Below, piece after piece: positions 14,675-26,632 of a DNA stretch of 64,000 nt (positions within the stretch are counted from its first letter, which is position 1; every line of letters starts with the position of its first letter). The stretch spans positions 20,021,501 to 20,085,500 of the forward strand of contig NC_088110.1 of the NCBI RefSeq assembly GCF_036370855.1. Direction: 5' to 3'. Source of the DNA: Dromaius novaehollandiae. Lineage: Eukaryota; Chordata; Aves; Casuariiformes; Dromaiidae. The translations under genes and the position numbers were made by a program. Under the pieces are notes generated by a model. It was not told the DNA's origin. It ran no database searches and saw only the letters and a program-made list of their open reading frames with translations.

Positions 14675-15375
14675 CCGCCTGAGTGACAAGGGGAGCATCG
14701 CGCTGCAGCACGCGCCGCAGTCCCGCTCCCCGCCGCCTCGGGTGGGCCCCGGGCCCCGGGGACCTTCCTCCTCCTTGCTGCCCTCCTCCCCCTCCCTCCA
14801 CGGGCTCTGCTCCGCTGGAGCCTGCTGTAGGCTGCGACGCGGCTCCAGCCTTCTGCAGGCACCTCGTGTCTCTCGTGGAAGTTGCTGGGCAAAACCTGCC
14901 TTTTGCTCGTACGTGCTGTTGTCCCAGCAGCTCCTTCCCTCTCCGAGGATGAGGAGGGACGATTGCGATCAGCTCCAGCAGCGTGGGGCTCCGCAGCCTG
15001 GCAACGGCCCTTCCCCTCGGCATCGCCGGCAGCGGTGCCCGTGATTCAGGTCCCCTCCCTTCCGGGTGTCAGTGGACTAGAAAGTCTTCCCGGAGGCTCA
15101 GACGAGGATGCCGGGCTCGGTCTGCTGATGAATGGAGCGACGTCTCCCTTCTGGCCCGGTGTTGTCTGACCGCGGGTGCGCGTGCCGCAGGGAGGCCCCG
15201 CCGGCGTGGGGCATGGCCGGTCCCCTCTCCCGCCGGGGCTGGATCTCTTCAACGATGGGAGATGGCAGACGTCTCGCGCGATGTCCCTGCAGGCCGTGTC
15301 TGTGGTGCCTTTTAGGGGGCAGCTCCTGCGGGGCAGCCGGGCCCGGCCCCCGGGGCAGCCAGCGGTGGGAAGGAC

Positions 15376-15390
15376 GGGTGGGTGGGTGGG
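15376..15390 (+). other. Perfect G-quadruplex motif
   Basis: Four GGG runs are separated by single T loops (GGGTGGGTGGGTGGG). One-nucleotide loops are known to favour very stable parallel quadruplexes. Confidence 0.85.
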
Positions 15391-15760
15391 TGGTGGCTAT
15401 CTTACATCTGCAACCCCTTTTGACGGGCCTTGGAAACGTGCCGTAGAAATGGATGTTGCTGTCGGTGTGGTCAGGCAGTTCCCGATTTGGTGAAAACCGC
15501 TGCCTGGTTACAGCTCAGTGGGTAACGTGTTCGGGTCAGCAGGTCTGGATTTGGGCACCGTCGGGATTTCAGCGCCGTACCCCGCTGCGGTCTCCTGCCG
15601 CAGCCTGGCTGAGCGCGAGCGTCCCGACTTGCTTTCCCCGGGCTCCCGCGCCTGCTTTGCCGAAAACTGGCCCATACTGATCCCAGAGGCCGCCCTGGCG
15701 TGTGGCCGCGTCAGTCTGCTCTGTGGTGACCTTGGCCCCAGTAAGAAAGTGTAACCCAGC

Positions 15761-18700
15761 TCGCTAGGAAAGGCTCTCTTTTAGCGTAGTTTAAGACAGG
15801 CCCAAGTGCTGGTTAGACAGACGGGGGGTTTTTGGTTTTTGGGTGGATACTGAGCACAGGTTTAGAGGGTCCAGTGATTTACCGTGACAAATGATGCTGC
15901 TGCACCGGTTCAAGCGCGGCCCCAGCGGAGAGCCTCTCTTTGCCTGTCTGTGCAATGGGCTATTGCTGTGCTTTCATTTCAGAAGATGGGGTTTGGACCT
16001 TGATCAAGCTGTTGCTGTTTCAGGAAAAAAAAACAACAAGACCCGATGCGTCTGAAAGGGAACCATCTGCTGGGGGCGAGGAGCTGCTGGCTTGCAGGAT
16101 TCGGGGTCTGCAATTAATCAAGCTCCGAGTCACGTCACAGACGAGAGCACAAATGAGTCCAACTGCTTGTTTGAAAGGAAAGTAAAAGCGAGGGAGAAGC
16201 ACGATACGTCAGGGCAGCCGCAGGCACCGGGGTGGGATCCAGGGCGGCTGCAGGAAGATGAATCCGATCGAGGACTTGCTGCTTGGTTTTCAGGAGAATG
16301 AGTGCCAAAGGGTGAGCATCACCTCAAACCATTTTTATTTTGGGGTTGAGGAAAAGCCACAATTTACTCCAAGGCAGAACTCCAGTTTCAGCATCACCAG
16401 AGCCTCCACTTGAACCCTGAAATGTATTTAAAAAATCCAAGTAGCTACAGTTTTGGAGTGAAATTATTTGGTGTTATTATAGAGCTGTGGTAGAAACAAA
16501 GGAGACTAATTAGTGGCAAATATCTGAAGAAACTGAAGGGATTTTAGGCCCAAATTTTCTAAACTAGTTATCAATTTATTGGTACATTTTCTAAATAATT
16601 ACGAATTTTACACAGAAACAGATCTCCACTGTATAATTTCTGGTCACCAGAGATGAGCGTAGTCAAGGGGAAGTGACTCATGGCAGCCTGTCGTTGAAAT
16701 TAATGAGATATTTATCTGGAAACGTTCCTGTTCGTGTCGTCTTCGTAGCCCGACTCAGGATGGTAGTGTGGGAATCGTGGCTGAGCAGAGCGGTGACCTC
16801 GTTGCGATAGCTGCCGACAGCGGAGGATCAGCAGGGATAAGCACAGGAATAGCTGAGTTATGGATTTTAGGGCCAGAAAGCACCAATCCGAATATTCAGG
16901 CTGACTTGCTGCAGGACACAGCCCAGTTCTGCTCACCAGTTCCTGCGTTAATGCCGTAAGCAGTATTTACCAGGGAGGGGAAGGGAGAAAGGGGCTTGCG
17001 AGGAAAAGCAAAGCCAAACTACAGCAGCATGGAAACCCGCTGAGTTTGTTTTATAGCTCTGGGAGTTTGGAATGGAACATTTCTTCGCACGCTGACATAT
17101 TTATTGCAGATATGAAAGTGCTAAACCACAGGCTTCCCTGGCAAACCAAACTGCTCCAAAGGCAAAATTGCCACAGAAAGCCCTTTCACATCATGCATTC
17201 TCCCGTCGGTAAGGAAGAGGTCTCACATAAATAAACGTGTGACAGATATCGCTCCCCTGCCTGTGTCTGGAGTTATCCCGCCTGTCATTTTCCCAGAGAG
17301 AAACAGCAGTGAATATGCGAGAAGCAATTTTGTTTCCTGCAGTGCTTCAAAGCGTTGGCCTGCCAGCCGGATTATTGATCAAGAGGAAACGTCGGTGTTT
17401 CACAAGCTTCCCAAAAAGGCACAGAGGCCGCTCGGCTCCCGCGCGTCACCAGAGCTGTTTTTATCTGCGGATTTTCCAGCGTGTTTAACATAAAGCTGGG
17501 TCGTCCGGGAGGGACCCTGGCAGAATCTCCCTTCTGCGTGACTCACGCTAACACATCATGGGAATATGGGATCGCTTCAGCATATTGCACTTTTTAACTC
17601 TGATTCATGCCACCCCAGGAGAGTAAATAAGGCAACTGCTCACACATCTCAGCCATGACGAGTTACCTTCCCACTGAAAAGGTGTCAGGGCAAGTGACGC
17701 TGCCAGTTAATGGTGTCACCTATAGCTTAACCAGCATTCTCCTAACTAGGGCAAAATGCTGCTCTGCACCTACGCCAGGAATCTTAGTGCTGCCCAGGAT
17801 ATCTGCATGTTGCAGGAGGTCTGCACTAAACCAGAAGATGTTGGGCTGATTTCAGGGAGTGTTGTAACAGCTAAAAGCCTGGGGACATTTATTCAGTAGG
17901 GGATTCTCACTATCTCTGCAGATCACTTTGGAAGGGTGACTCAGAAAGCGAAGAGCCTGGCTTGTCTGGATGGTTCCCGAAAGCAGGGTAACCTGGATCA
18001 CTGCTGCAGAAAGTGTTATATCATATCAATGTGTTCAGCATCACACAGAAAAAAGTCAGGAGCAGATTTTTCACAGCATCTAAACCAATTATGCATCTAA
18101 AATCCATTGCCTGGGGAAAATTTTCACGTGTTATTACTTGCACCTGGATGGTATTTGGCCATCTGATTATTTCCCAGTGTCTGGGAAAGGGATAGCTGGG
18201 TAGGTGGATACGGGATGGATATCTCGTTCCCTGTTAAGCCAGTGAAGCAATTCAACTCAAAACCTCCTGCATAGGTCAGACGTTTCTGCGCTGCAACGTT
18301 ACTCCAGTCCTGGTTTGCAGCTCTAGCCCAGACAACACGAAGGAGGCACCAAGGGCTGCTCACGGCTACAGCCGGCAGGGCCGGGCAGCCGCCCCGGCGG
18401 GTCCCTCCTTACGGCTCCCCTGGCACATGACATTGCTCCAAGTGACTCAGCAGGAATATCACTGCAGAAATCGTTAAAAGGAGGAAGTCTTAGGTGTTTC
18501 CTGATACCAGGTTGTGAATCCAGCCTCCGTGCTTTTTGTTTACCTAGATCTGCCATAAGGAAGACCGTGGAGATATTCCTCAGTTCCTGGAGTAAAGTCG
18601 GTATTACAGGTGATTTTCCTGATTGCAGGTTGTGAATGTGACAGAGCCAAGCGTGTTCTTGTTCAGGTTGGCCAAACAGAGGGACACAGGTATTGCACAA

Positions 18701-18923
18701 GCATTAAATGAAATTGAGTGCTTAATTCCCCAGCAACGTCAGTTCCCCCCTGCTCCCTTGGGCTTCAGTGAGAGTCTTGGTCTTACTCTCAAGCCTACAA
18801 GAGAGAAATATCCTGGGTGGCATGTTACACCAGGTCTTATTTTGGTGTGATGTTGTCTTTCTTTCAAAGTAAATGAAGAATTCCCCCCCCCCCTTTGATT
18901 ACATGTTCTGTTCTTTCCTTCAG
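15761..18923. other. Intergenic stretch
   Basis: Mixed composition with scattered CRE/AP-1-like words (for example GAGTCACGTCACAG near 16127). It contains no repeat body or coding exon that I can support. A C run of 11 nt sits at 18883-18893. Confidence 0.6.
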
Positions 18924-19134
18924 GCTTGTCAATGTGAAGCGCAGAGATTGCCTAATCCATCCTCGTTATTCAATTACGTGCCCACGGTACGCTGCTCTGG
19001 CTTCTGTCCATAGCCCGTCGCAGCTGGCACGGCATGCCTTCCCAGCATCCCAGTGCTTCGAAACTGGGGGGCACAGGGAGCCAGTCCGCAGGTCTCTGCT
19101 CATCGGGTGCCACGAGTGATGAGCAGACCCTGGG
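18924..19134 (+). ncRNA. Candidate exon of an unrecognised spliced transcript
   Basis: The 211-nt interval is flanked by a strong acceptor (TGTTCTTTCCTTCAG, ending 18923, with a TGATTAC branch-like word upstream) and a strong donor (TGGG|GTAAGTGA at 19135). The longest + frame stops inside at about 19119 and matches nothing I know, so any transcript is probably non-coding. The interval opens a CpG-rich patch (about 18960-19500). This call rests on splice-site quality alone. Confidence 0.3.
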
Positions 19135-20249
19135 GTAAGTGAAGGACGTGAAATCCAGCCGCCTGTCGCGTGGCGGGCGACGTGAGCCAGGGCCCTGCAT
19201 CCTGGGAGCTGGCACCCCTGGATCTGCGGCTTCGGAGGGAGCTGAGCCAAGCCCTCGAAGGGGAGGCAGGCAGCGGCAGCGCTGGGGTGCCCACACCCTC
19301 CCGTGCGTGCCTGATCGCTGGGCGCGCAAGCCGGGATTTGCACTCGGGCGTCCTCGTGCCGCTCCGCTCGCGTAACCTCCCGGCCCCGGGGTGCGGGAAG
19401 AGCCAGGGGACGCGGCGTTGCCGGGCGCTGGGAGCGGGGCTGCAGCCCTTGCACAAGTCCTCCCTCCGCTGGCCGGCGAACATCTGCTGTCGTCAGGTGA
19501 TATCTGCAGTGTGTGGGTGTCTTAATCTGACCACTTAGGGGAAAAAAAAAGAAAAAAACCCTTCTTCTGCTAAAATGCTGCTGGAAGAACAGCGAATCAG
19601 CAGAACGAGAAGGGCAAAGAAAACAAGCTGCATGGCTCAATGATGTGGATGAGAATCTAGCTTCAGCGATGTTACATCACAGGTGAATTTATCCTCTCAG
19701 CCTTACTCAAACTGTCTGCATTCCTTGCCTCTAAATCATTGTCTAAATTGTCTTGTTATTCTCTCTCCCTCACAGAGTTCTTAAAGTCCTGGGTATGTGT
19801 TTAAAAAAAAAAAAGTCTCACCAAGATAGTGTCCATGTCCTCTTGCATGGACAGTTTCTCCATGCACAGCCATCAGTCGAGTAATCTGAGGATGCCTGGA
19901 AGGGAATGAAGAAGAAAATAAGAACAAGGCCTTGTGACACAGAGAACTTGCTGCCCGCTGGTATCCGCATATCTTGATGGGATTATTTCTAGTTTGCTTA
20001 TGCCTTGAGACACAAAGTGCCTTCCCTTCTCTGCTGCTCACAAGGAAACGAGTTGCACTCAAGACGGCTAACAGCTTAGGAATAAGGCCTTCGGCACGAG
20101 GTTGGTGTAACTCTTGGAGATGGTCATTAGCAGCGGGATGGAGGTGTGACAGTGGGCTTAGAAATATCATAAAGAGACACTTAGATCAGCAGCTCTAAAC
20201 AAGCACTTTCTGACCTTACAGTTTTGAGTGTGATATTCTTCACCATTAG
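19135..20249. other. Intergenic or putative intronic stretch with CpG-rich patch
   Basis: CG-dense to about 19500, then ordinary sequence. It holds purine A-runs at 19541-19558 and 19801-19814. Long minus-strand frames across the CG-rich patch (18966-19640) are typical GC-driven chance frames. Confidence 0.5.
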
Positions 20250-20448
20250 GTGACACCTGCAGAGGCACAGAGTGGTGGAACTCCTGCCAGCTGGAGTCAC
20301 AGTTGCCTGCATCCAAGTGAGTTTTGTCCTGTGGTTAAAGAGGACCTCGTGCAGCTCCCGCCACAGGGCTGCCGTTGTCCACATCCAAGGCCAGAACACT
20401 GGACAAGGGAGAGCTTTAAAAATTAACGGAGAATCCAAAAGCAGAGAA
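20250..20448 (+). ncRNA. Second candidate exon of an unrecognised spliced transcript
   Basis: The 199-nt interval sits between the acceptor ATTCTTCACCATTAG and the donor AGAGAA|GTAAGTAT. One + frame is open almost throughout (VTPAEAQSGGTPASWSHSC...) but stops at TAA before the donor, and it resembles nothing known. With the candidate exon at 18924-19134 it would form a two-exon piece of a + strand transcript downstream of the X-box CpG island. Confidence 0.3.
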
Positions 20449-23400
20449 GTAAGTATGCACCTTGGAGACTCACCTGATGTTCCCAAGTGCTATGGTTTTC
20501 CATAAATACATGTACTGTTGCCTAATAGAACTTTACAACCAGCAACGGGCAGCTCACGTGTAGAAATTCTTACACTGTGAAAGACTCACGCCTGATACGT
20601 ATCTTAAAAATACGCTGGGGTGGGGCTCTGTTACTGTGTGGTTCCCGTCCCCTGCTTGGAGATCGTCGGCGAGGTTTCTGAGGCCCTACCAAGCCGCACG
20701 GCTCATTGACAGTCTGCCTAACGTGTCCTAATTGTGTTTCTCAGAACCCCTCAGTGTTTGCAGCTGATTTGCTTTGACATCACCAGCCTGCAAAAACTTC
20801 TCTGTGTCGGGGTGCGTGGGAGTGCTATATGACACCTTAATCATACTAAACAGGAACACACATTCAGATTTCCTCAGTATTTCAAAGAAATGTGATTTCC
20901 TTTGTGCTGCAAGAGAAAGAGTTGACTTGATTGCGACTCTCTGTGGAGAACGGGTCTATTGCGTGTGAATTAGGCTCTCATTCTGGGAGGAGAAGGGAGA
21001 AAAAATACAGTGGGCTTCCTAGCTGTAACCATCATGGCCAAGTCTCTTGCTGGTAACCTGGGGTAGTTTTGATGATAGCTGTTTGTTTAATTGGCGAATG
21101 TGATCAGAAACCAGATTTTTGTTCTTTATAAAAGATTTCTTTTTATTTTTTAAGTCCAAGTATCAGCAAATATCACACTAAATCTCAGCTTCTAAAACAG
21201 TCATTTGGTGCAGGTACTAGAAACTAATTGAAAGTCCAAAAGAGTGATTAACTTGTTAATTCAGTTCTCTTTCCTATATGACAAAGATTTAAGATCTTAG
21301 TGAAAACTCAAATAGCAATGGTTCAGTTTTGATTTAGTTCACTGTTCTCTCACCCAGGTGAGAGGAAATAATATCAGAAAAGATTCCTGAGAGATCTGCT
21401 AGCAAAAGGTCAAGCAAATAGTGATACATGCCGTATGGTGGTATTTTATAGCTTACAATTTGTGATATGCAGTAAGGCTGTTAGAAAAGCTGACTTTGTT
21501 GGTGTGCTCATGCTGCTGACAGTCTCACTCTCAGTCCTTCTCAGTCTTGCTCACAGAGACACATGACTGTTTGGATTTTCAGTATGAAAGTGCCTTTCAT
21601 TTTTTGTGATCTATGAGATAATATTAAAATCTATATATTTGGTAATTTGCTCTGCTTAGTATTAAGAAAAACTTCTCTTTGATCTGATAAACTGATTTGA
21701 ATGATTATGCTTTATTTAGAAAATGGCTGTGTTCCTGCTAGATACGTACCCAAAACATACGTCTGAAATGGGGTATTGTCCAGTAATCACTGTCATGGGG
21801 CAGCAATGTTTTCCATTGGGCTCATCAGACATGTGACAATTGTTGCTTCAGTCCCTGCCTGACAGTTTTCAGCACTGAATTAACTGTTGCCGAACCCTAT
21901 TCATACAGTGTGTGCAAAAGTAGGTCACTCGAGACAGCAGGTATTATGAGTCTTGGAAATACACCTCTGCATTTTCACAGTTCAGCAGTTCCTCTAGAGG
22001 AAGAATTATATCCATTTCCACCAGAATCCCACTAGAATGACCTCTTAAAAATAGCAACAACCCGAGTTCTTCTCCCTAGTGCAAGACGATGGTGGTTTTT
22101 CTTATCTAGGTGGACTGCTCTGAGCGGGGAACTTCCCTTTTCATCTTCAGTGGCAATCAACTTTCCGTTTTAACTGAGAGTTAATGATAAGTTGCACTTG
22201 CTTTCTGCATCAGAGTCTGGACTTCCACTCTCAGAGGCGGAAACGACGTCTCTGCTACAAGGGCAGGCTCAACGGAGAATGAATTTCTCCTGTTTCTCAG
22301 TCTACTCTCCCTCTTTCGGAGGTCGCGAAAGCCAGGCGGTGCCCAGCAGGCAGGCCCAGGAGCGGGAATGGCAAGGTGCAGGGCGCTGTCCGTGTCCCTG
22401 GGGCACCGTCGCAGGGATCCGGGATAGCCCCCCCGAGATGAACCGGCAAGGAGCTGGCTGGGAAGCTTGCTGGTAGAGCAGCCCTGCTCTGGAAAGAAGG
22501 ACGATAAGGAACGAAGGGTCTTTCCTTGGCACAAGCACGGTGGGCTTGTCCTGCGAGAGTGTTTTGGGATGAGTTCAGCCTCAGATTGACAACATGGGAG
22601 GTTTATCCACAATAAGCTGCTCTTTCCCACGCACGCTCCTTTGCCTCGTTCAGGAGCATTAAGGCAGTCCCCACGTTCAGCCAGCTCTCAGCACCCAGCT
22701 TACCACCTCCGATATTTTGTGGTACGATTCCTGCCTGCTGGGCTGGGGCTCGCCAGCCCTGGCCACGCGCGGGAAAGCACACCCGAGAAGCAGACTTCCT
22801 GCGGCTCGCCGGCAGCTGCCCTGCCGCGCGGTCCCAGACCCAAACGGGCTTTCTGTCACCTGCCAGGGTCGCTTTATTTAAGCTGGCCAAGCTGTGTCCA
22901 GCTGCCTGCCTCTGTGCTAGTAGGTAGAACCGTGCTGGCACATTTCCTGGGCAATTGCTAACTGCGAAGTGTTTCTATTCCATCAGCTAAAACACATCTA
23001 CTCGCATCTCTGCATGGATTCAAGAGCGGTGCTGATACCAGGCCAAGTTCCAGTCTTGCTCTTTCCTCTGGGCGCTCTCACTGTACGCATTTCTCAGTTT
23101 GGGGATTGATGTCATTTTAGAGCTGCGGTTAAGCATTCGCACAAAATTACCTGTGTAAAAATACAGTGCAGGGAAATGTTAGCTAAGCTTAGCTTAGATC
23201 ACTGCAGATGTGTTATTTTGGGAGTGTGTTCATACTGTGCAGTCCTTATTCAGACAAAATGGCAATTGACGTAATTTTTTCCATAATGTTGCTTTTATTT
23301 GAAATCATATCTATACATCTTGCACAAATCAAACTAATAATATGCATTTCCATGACAGATTCTACTTATGGATTAATTTTGGAATTTAGTTTATAGACAT

Positions 23401-25540
23401 GATTTGACTTCAGTGGGATTTATGCCCATAAAAGGACTGCAACAACAGGGGGCAAATGCTAGAAGGAGGATTTTTGTCTATAATTCAGCATGTTTGTGGA
23501 ACCCTTAACAATGTTCCAATCTTCCATCCGAAAACTGCCTTGTCACCTTCTGATTTACAGCATTTTCCATTGCCTTTACACTGTTCTTCTTACTCGGTAT
23601 TTCTTACAAGGCAGGTATTGTCAAATCTCTTTCTTCAAACATATAATAACCACCTTTTGTATCGAGCAGGCGTATAAATTACTCGGCTTATATGACAGAA
23701 CAGAAAATAAAGAGTTGAGTATCTGGCAGAGATGCCAAAGAGTGATGTTATTATAACCTTACTGTGAAAGATTTGCCAACAGAAAGTCACATATCAGTGA
23801 GGGAACCAATGACAATATTTGCAGGAGGAGGCTTTATTACACCAAATATTAAAAAACATTATTGTATGATATATTTACAGACAAATCACACCTCTCTTAT
23901 CAGGATGTTCAATAGCCATCCATGCATGTAACAGATGGGATTTATAGCTTTGATACACCACAGGCACTGAAGGGCATATAATCACAGGTTTACTTGTCAG
24001 TTTTATGGCCTTATTGTTCAGAACTTCTTGGGAATTTTCCCAAGGTGTCCATTTTTAAAAGGAAAATGTTGTTCCTGGAAAATTAAAATCTTGCAGTTTT
24101 CCAGTTTTCCTTTGAGAAACTTATAACAGGAAAAGCAAATCCATTGCAAGGTCGAATGGTCCAAACAGAAGTTTGGAAACCGAAGCACAGTGCTTGATTT
24201 TGAGCAGCCTAAAATATCCACCCGTCTTTGCTTGTGCTGCTATCATACCCAGGGGACTTTTGTTCTGATGCTTTGCCCCATCATTTTCTCAAATAGGCTT
24301 GGCTTCCCGATGCACTTGTCATCTTCCTCTGGTGAAGCAACGCAATATCCCCCAGCAGCCAGCCAAACACGGGGGTACATTGGGGATGTAGTTTGGCAAG
24401 GAAGCCTGGGCAGAGAGCTAAAAGGAAGCCCACTGAAATCTTACAGGAAAAGCTGAAAAATTCATTGCATAGGGAAAAATATGATTACAGGGTTGAGTGG
24501 CAGCTTAGGGAAAAGTACCTGTAGCCAGCTCTTCGTGTTGCAATTACCTGTCTAGACTTGTACAGTCCAGCAGAGCCTTCTTTAAGTCGCAGAAAAAACT
24601 TGTCTTTCCAAGGAGCATCAGGACGACACAACACAGCCACTGAAACAGAAAATCAAAACATTATCTCACCGGATCTGTTCTCGCTGGCTGACTGCATCTT
24701 GAGGCGACCCTGTTACCTAGTGACTGGTGGAAACAGATAACCCTTTCCTGAGTATCACCCATGGTACACAATCAATAATGTGCAGTATTATAATCAGCGC
24801 TTTCTGCTTGATTTATCACTGCTTTTCAGCAATCAGCTGACCTTGGACTAAAGCTTCGGATCAAACTGGCTAAAGTGGAAGAAAGCTAAAAAGCTCTTGG
24901 TAGTCATTTGATAGCGGTCGGCATCTGGTCCAGTGCTCCACCTCATGGCAGCAACACAGATGTGCAAGGGAAGAATTACAGCTGTGGTTTAGCCTCATGG
25001 GCTTAACGGGATGATGAATGACACTGTTTCCTTCTTTGCAAAATAATTGCTGAGTGTCACCAAATTAAACAGACTCTCAACTGATTCTCTTCTCCCTTTA
25101 CATGACAGAGACAGAGACAGAAAATCGGTGTTCAGGTGCAGCTGAAACCTGAGTGTTGCACTTTTTCTGTACGAGGCCCAGAAACCTCATGCAGCCTTTG
25201 GACGCACTAAATCATTTCCCCTGTGTCCCTTATAGGTGAGGTGGGTAGAGTTTCCCACGGTAAAGGCTATCCAGTGCCTCCCAGTATCATACCATATTTT
25301 CATGTGTTTATCAGAAATTATTTACAAATAATTAGGAGGCTGCAAATTTTCAGGCCCAATGTCTGCTTTAGAGCAACTTTCCACTAAAATACTTCAGGAA
25401 ACAAGATAAGAAGGAAATAAATGTGCATCTGTGCTAAAACAGGCTTTCAAACATTATTTTCATTTTCAGCTGCTTTAGCAGTAGCACATTTTGGATCAGG
25501 AACCTGAAATTTCTGGGTTGAGGAAGAGCCTGATGGTGTG
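20449..25540. other. Intergenic stretch
   Basis: Mostly AT-rich with a moderately GC-rich island at about 22190-22900. It contains a 14-nt perfect palindrome AGCTAAGCTTAGCT (23181-23194) and an old-repeat phrase TTGACTTCAGTGGGATTTAT near 23404. No gene is supported. Confidence 0.6.
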
Positions 25541-26100
25541 TTTGCTTCTTGCTGTTTCCATCAGAACTTAACCGAAAATTTAAAACATTGTGGCCTCAGT
25601 TCAGAATATTTAGCCATCTCGTTCTCTGGACACAGGCTCTGCTTCCTCACAGCTCCCACAGCCCTGCGGGGTATTTAGCGCAGACTGTGGCCATCCCGTT
25701 GCCGGTTTCTCCGGCAGCCAGGGACGCCAAGGCCATGCCGTGGTTTGCCGCTTCTGTAGCGGTGAGCACCCTGCTTCATGCCAGAGCATGGCCCCGCCAC
25801 CCTGGGTATGTTGGGGGCTCCCATTTTTTTTTTCCTCCCATAAAATGCATCGATGGCTCAAGCAAGGACTGGAAAGCTGTTGCTGCCCAGCCTGCAGCCA
25901 AGGCGGGAGAAGGCAGCTCGGCACCGGCTGCAGGGCCTGCGTCCGCGGGGCCGGGGAGCCTCCTCGCTGGAGCTGCACAGGGCGAACTGCTCCCCGACTC
26001 GCAGGCTCTGCTGCCCTCCCGTGGCACAAGTAGTAAAATGGGCCTTTTTGGAGAAATTCAAAGGCATGCTTTGAATATGACGTCTTTCTTTCATTTGTGA
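25541..26100. other. GC-rich patch with overlapping open frames, no gene supported
   Basis: Frames of 183 residues (+) and 193 residues (-) overlap here. Both are rich in A, P, G, S and R as GC-rich DNA would give, and neither resembles a family I know. There is no clear promoter, start context or splice partner, so I treat them as chance frames. Confidence 0.5.
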
Positions 26101-26606
26101 CTTTTAATACAGGTTTACAGGCAGCTTGGCAAGTGCAGATGGATCCCTCAAAGGTAAGCTTTGCACAGTAGTAATACTGCAAATTGATCACCGCTGAACT
26201 TCTGCACGTTCAAAGCCACGTGCAGTAAAAAATCTGACCTTTCAACAAACTCTGCGGGAAAGGTCTTAAAATTATACTTAATAAACCAACTTATCAAGCT
26301 GTGCTTTCCCATGCACTGGGTCCTGTTCTCCTCTTTGGTAAGTATTTCTTTTTATAACACCATTTTGCTCTTCAGTAATGCCCTCCATCTAAGGTTATCA
26401 AAATGCTAATCAGTTAGGCCTCCCAAGAGCCCATTACCTGGAAAAATATTACTCATCCTGCAAGCAAAACACAGCCTCCAGCTCTGCTTTGGATGGATAT
26501 TAAAAAAAAAGAGTATTCAAGCCTAATGGTAATAGTGAAAAATTTGTTTGCGTTAGGTTCTTCTTCCTGCTGTTGCCAGTAAACATTGTATTTTATAAAA
26601 GTATCA

Positions 26607-26632
26607 AATTATAGATCAGAATTATAGATCAG
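26607..26632. repeat. Tandem duplication of a 13-nt unit
   Basis: Two perfect copies of AATTATAGATCAG, followed by a partial third (AATTCAG). Confidence 0.9.

Larger units (their letters stand above)
14110..15760. promoter_or_regulatory. Intergenic CpG island with RFX X-box motifs
   Basis: This is a long CpG-rich block interrupted only by a T-rich patch at 14515-14542. It holds two RFX X-box matches (14606-14619 and 14661-14674), a CRE-like TGATGACATCA next to the first, an RFX-like half site CTGGCAACGG (14998-15007), and a perfect G-quadruplex motif (15376-15390). Many open frames overlap on both strands, as expected from GC-rich DNA, and none resembles a known protein. It lies about 6 kb past the CMIP 3' end and about 26 kb before PLCG2, so it is probably an orphan CpG island (an enhancer or an unannotated promoter). 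Confidence 0.6.

Noticed and set aside
13655..15493. Numerous 60-130-residue frames on both strands in the 13.6-15.8 kb island
   Set aside because: They are mutually overlapping and arginine/proline-rich without homology that I recognise. The region is better read as regulatory.
18966..19640. 224-residue open frame (-) in a GC-rich patch
   Set aside because: It has overlapping long frames on both strands, no recognisable domain and no splice or promoter support. It is best explained by low stop-codon frequency in GC-rich sequence.
25549..26191. 183-residue (+) and 193-residue (-) overlapping frames
   Set aside because: Both are GC-driven with low-complexity A/P/G/S/R content, no recognised family and no partner exons.
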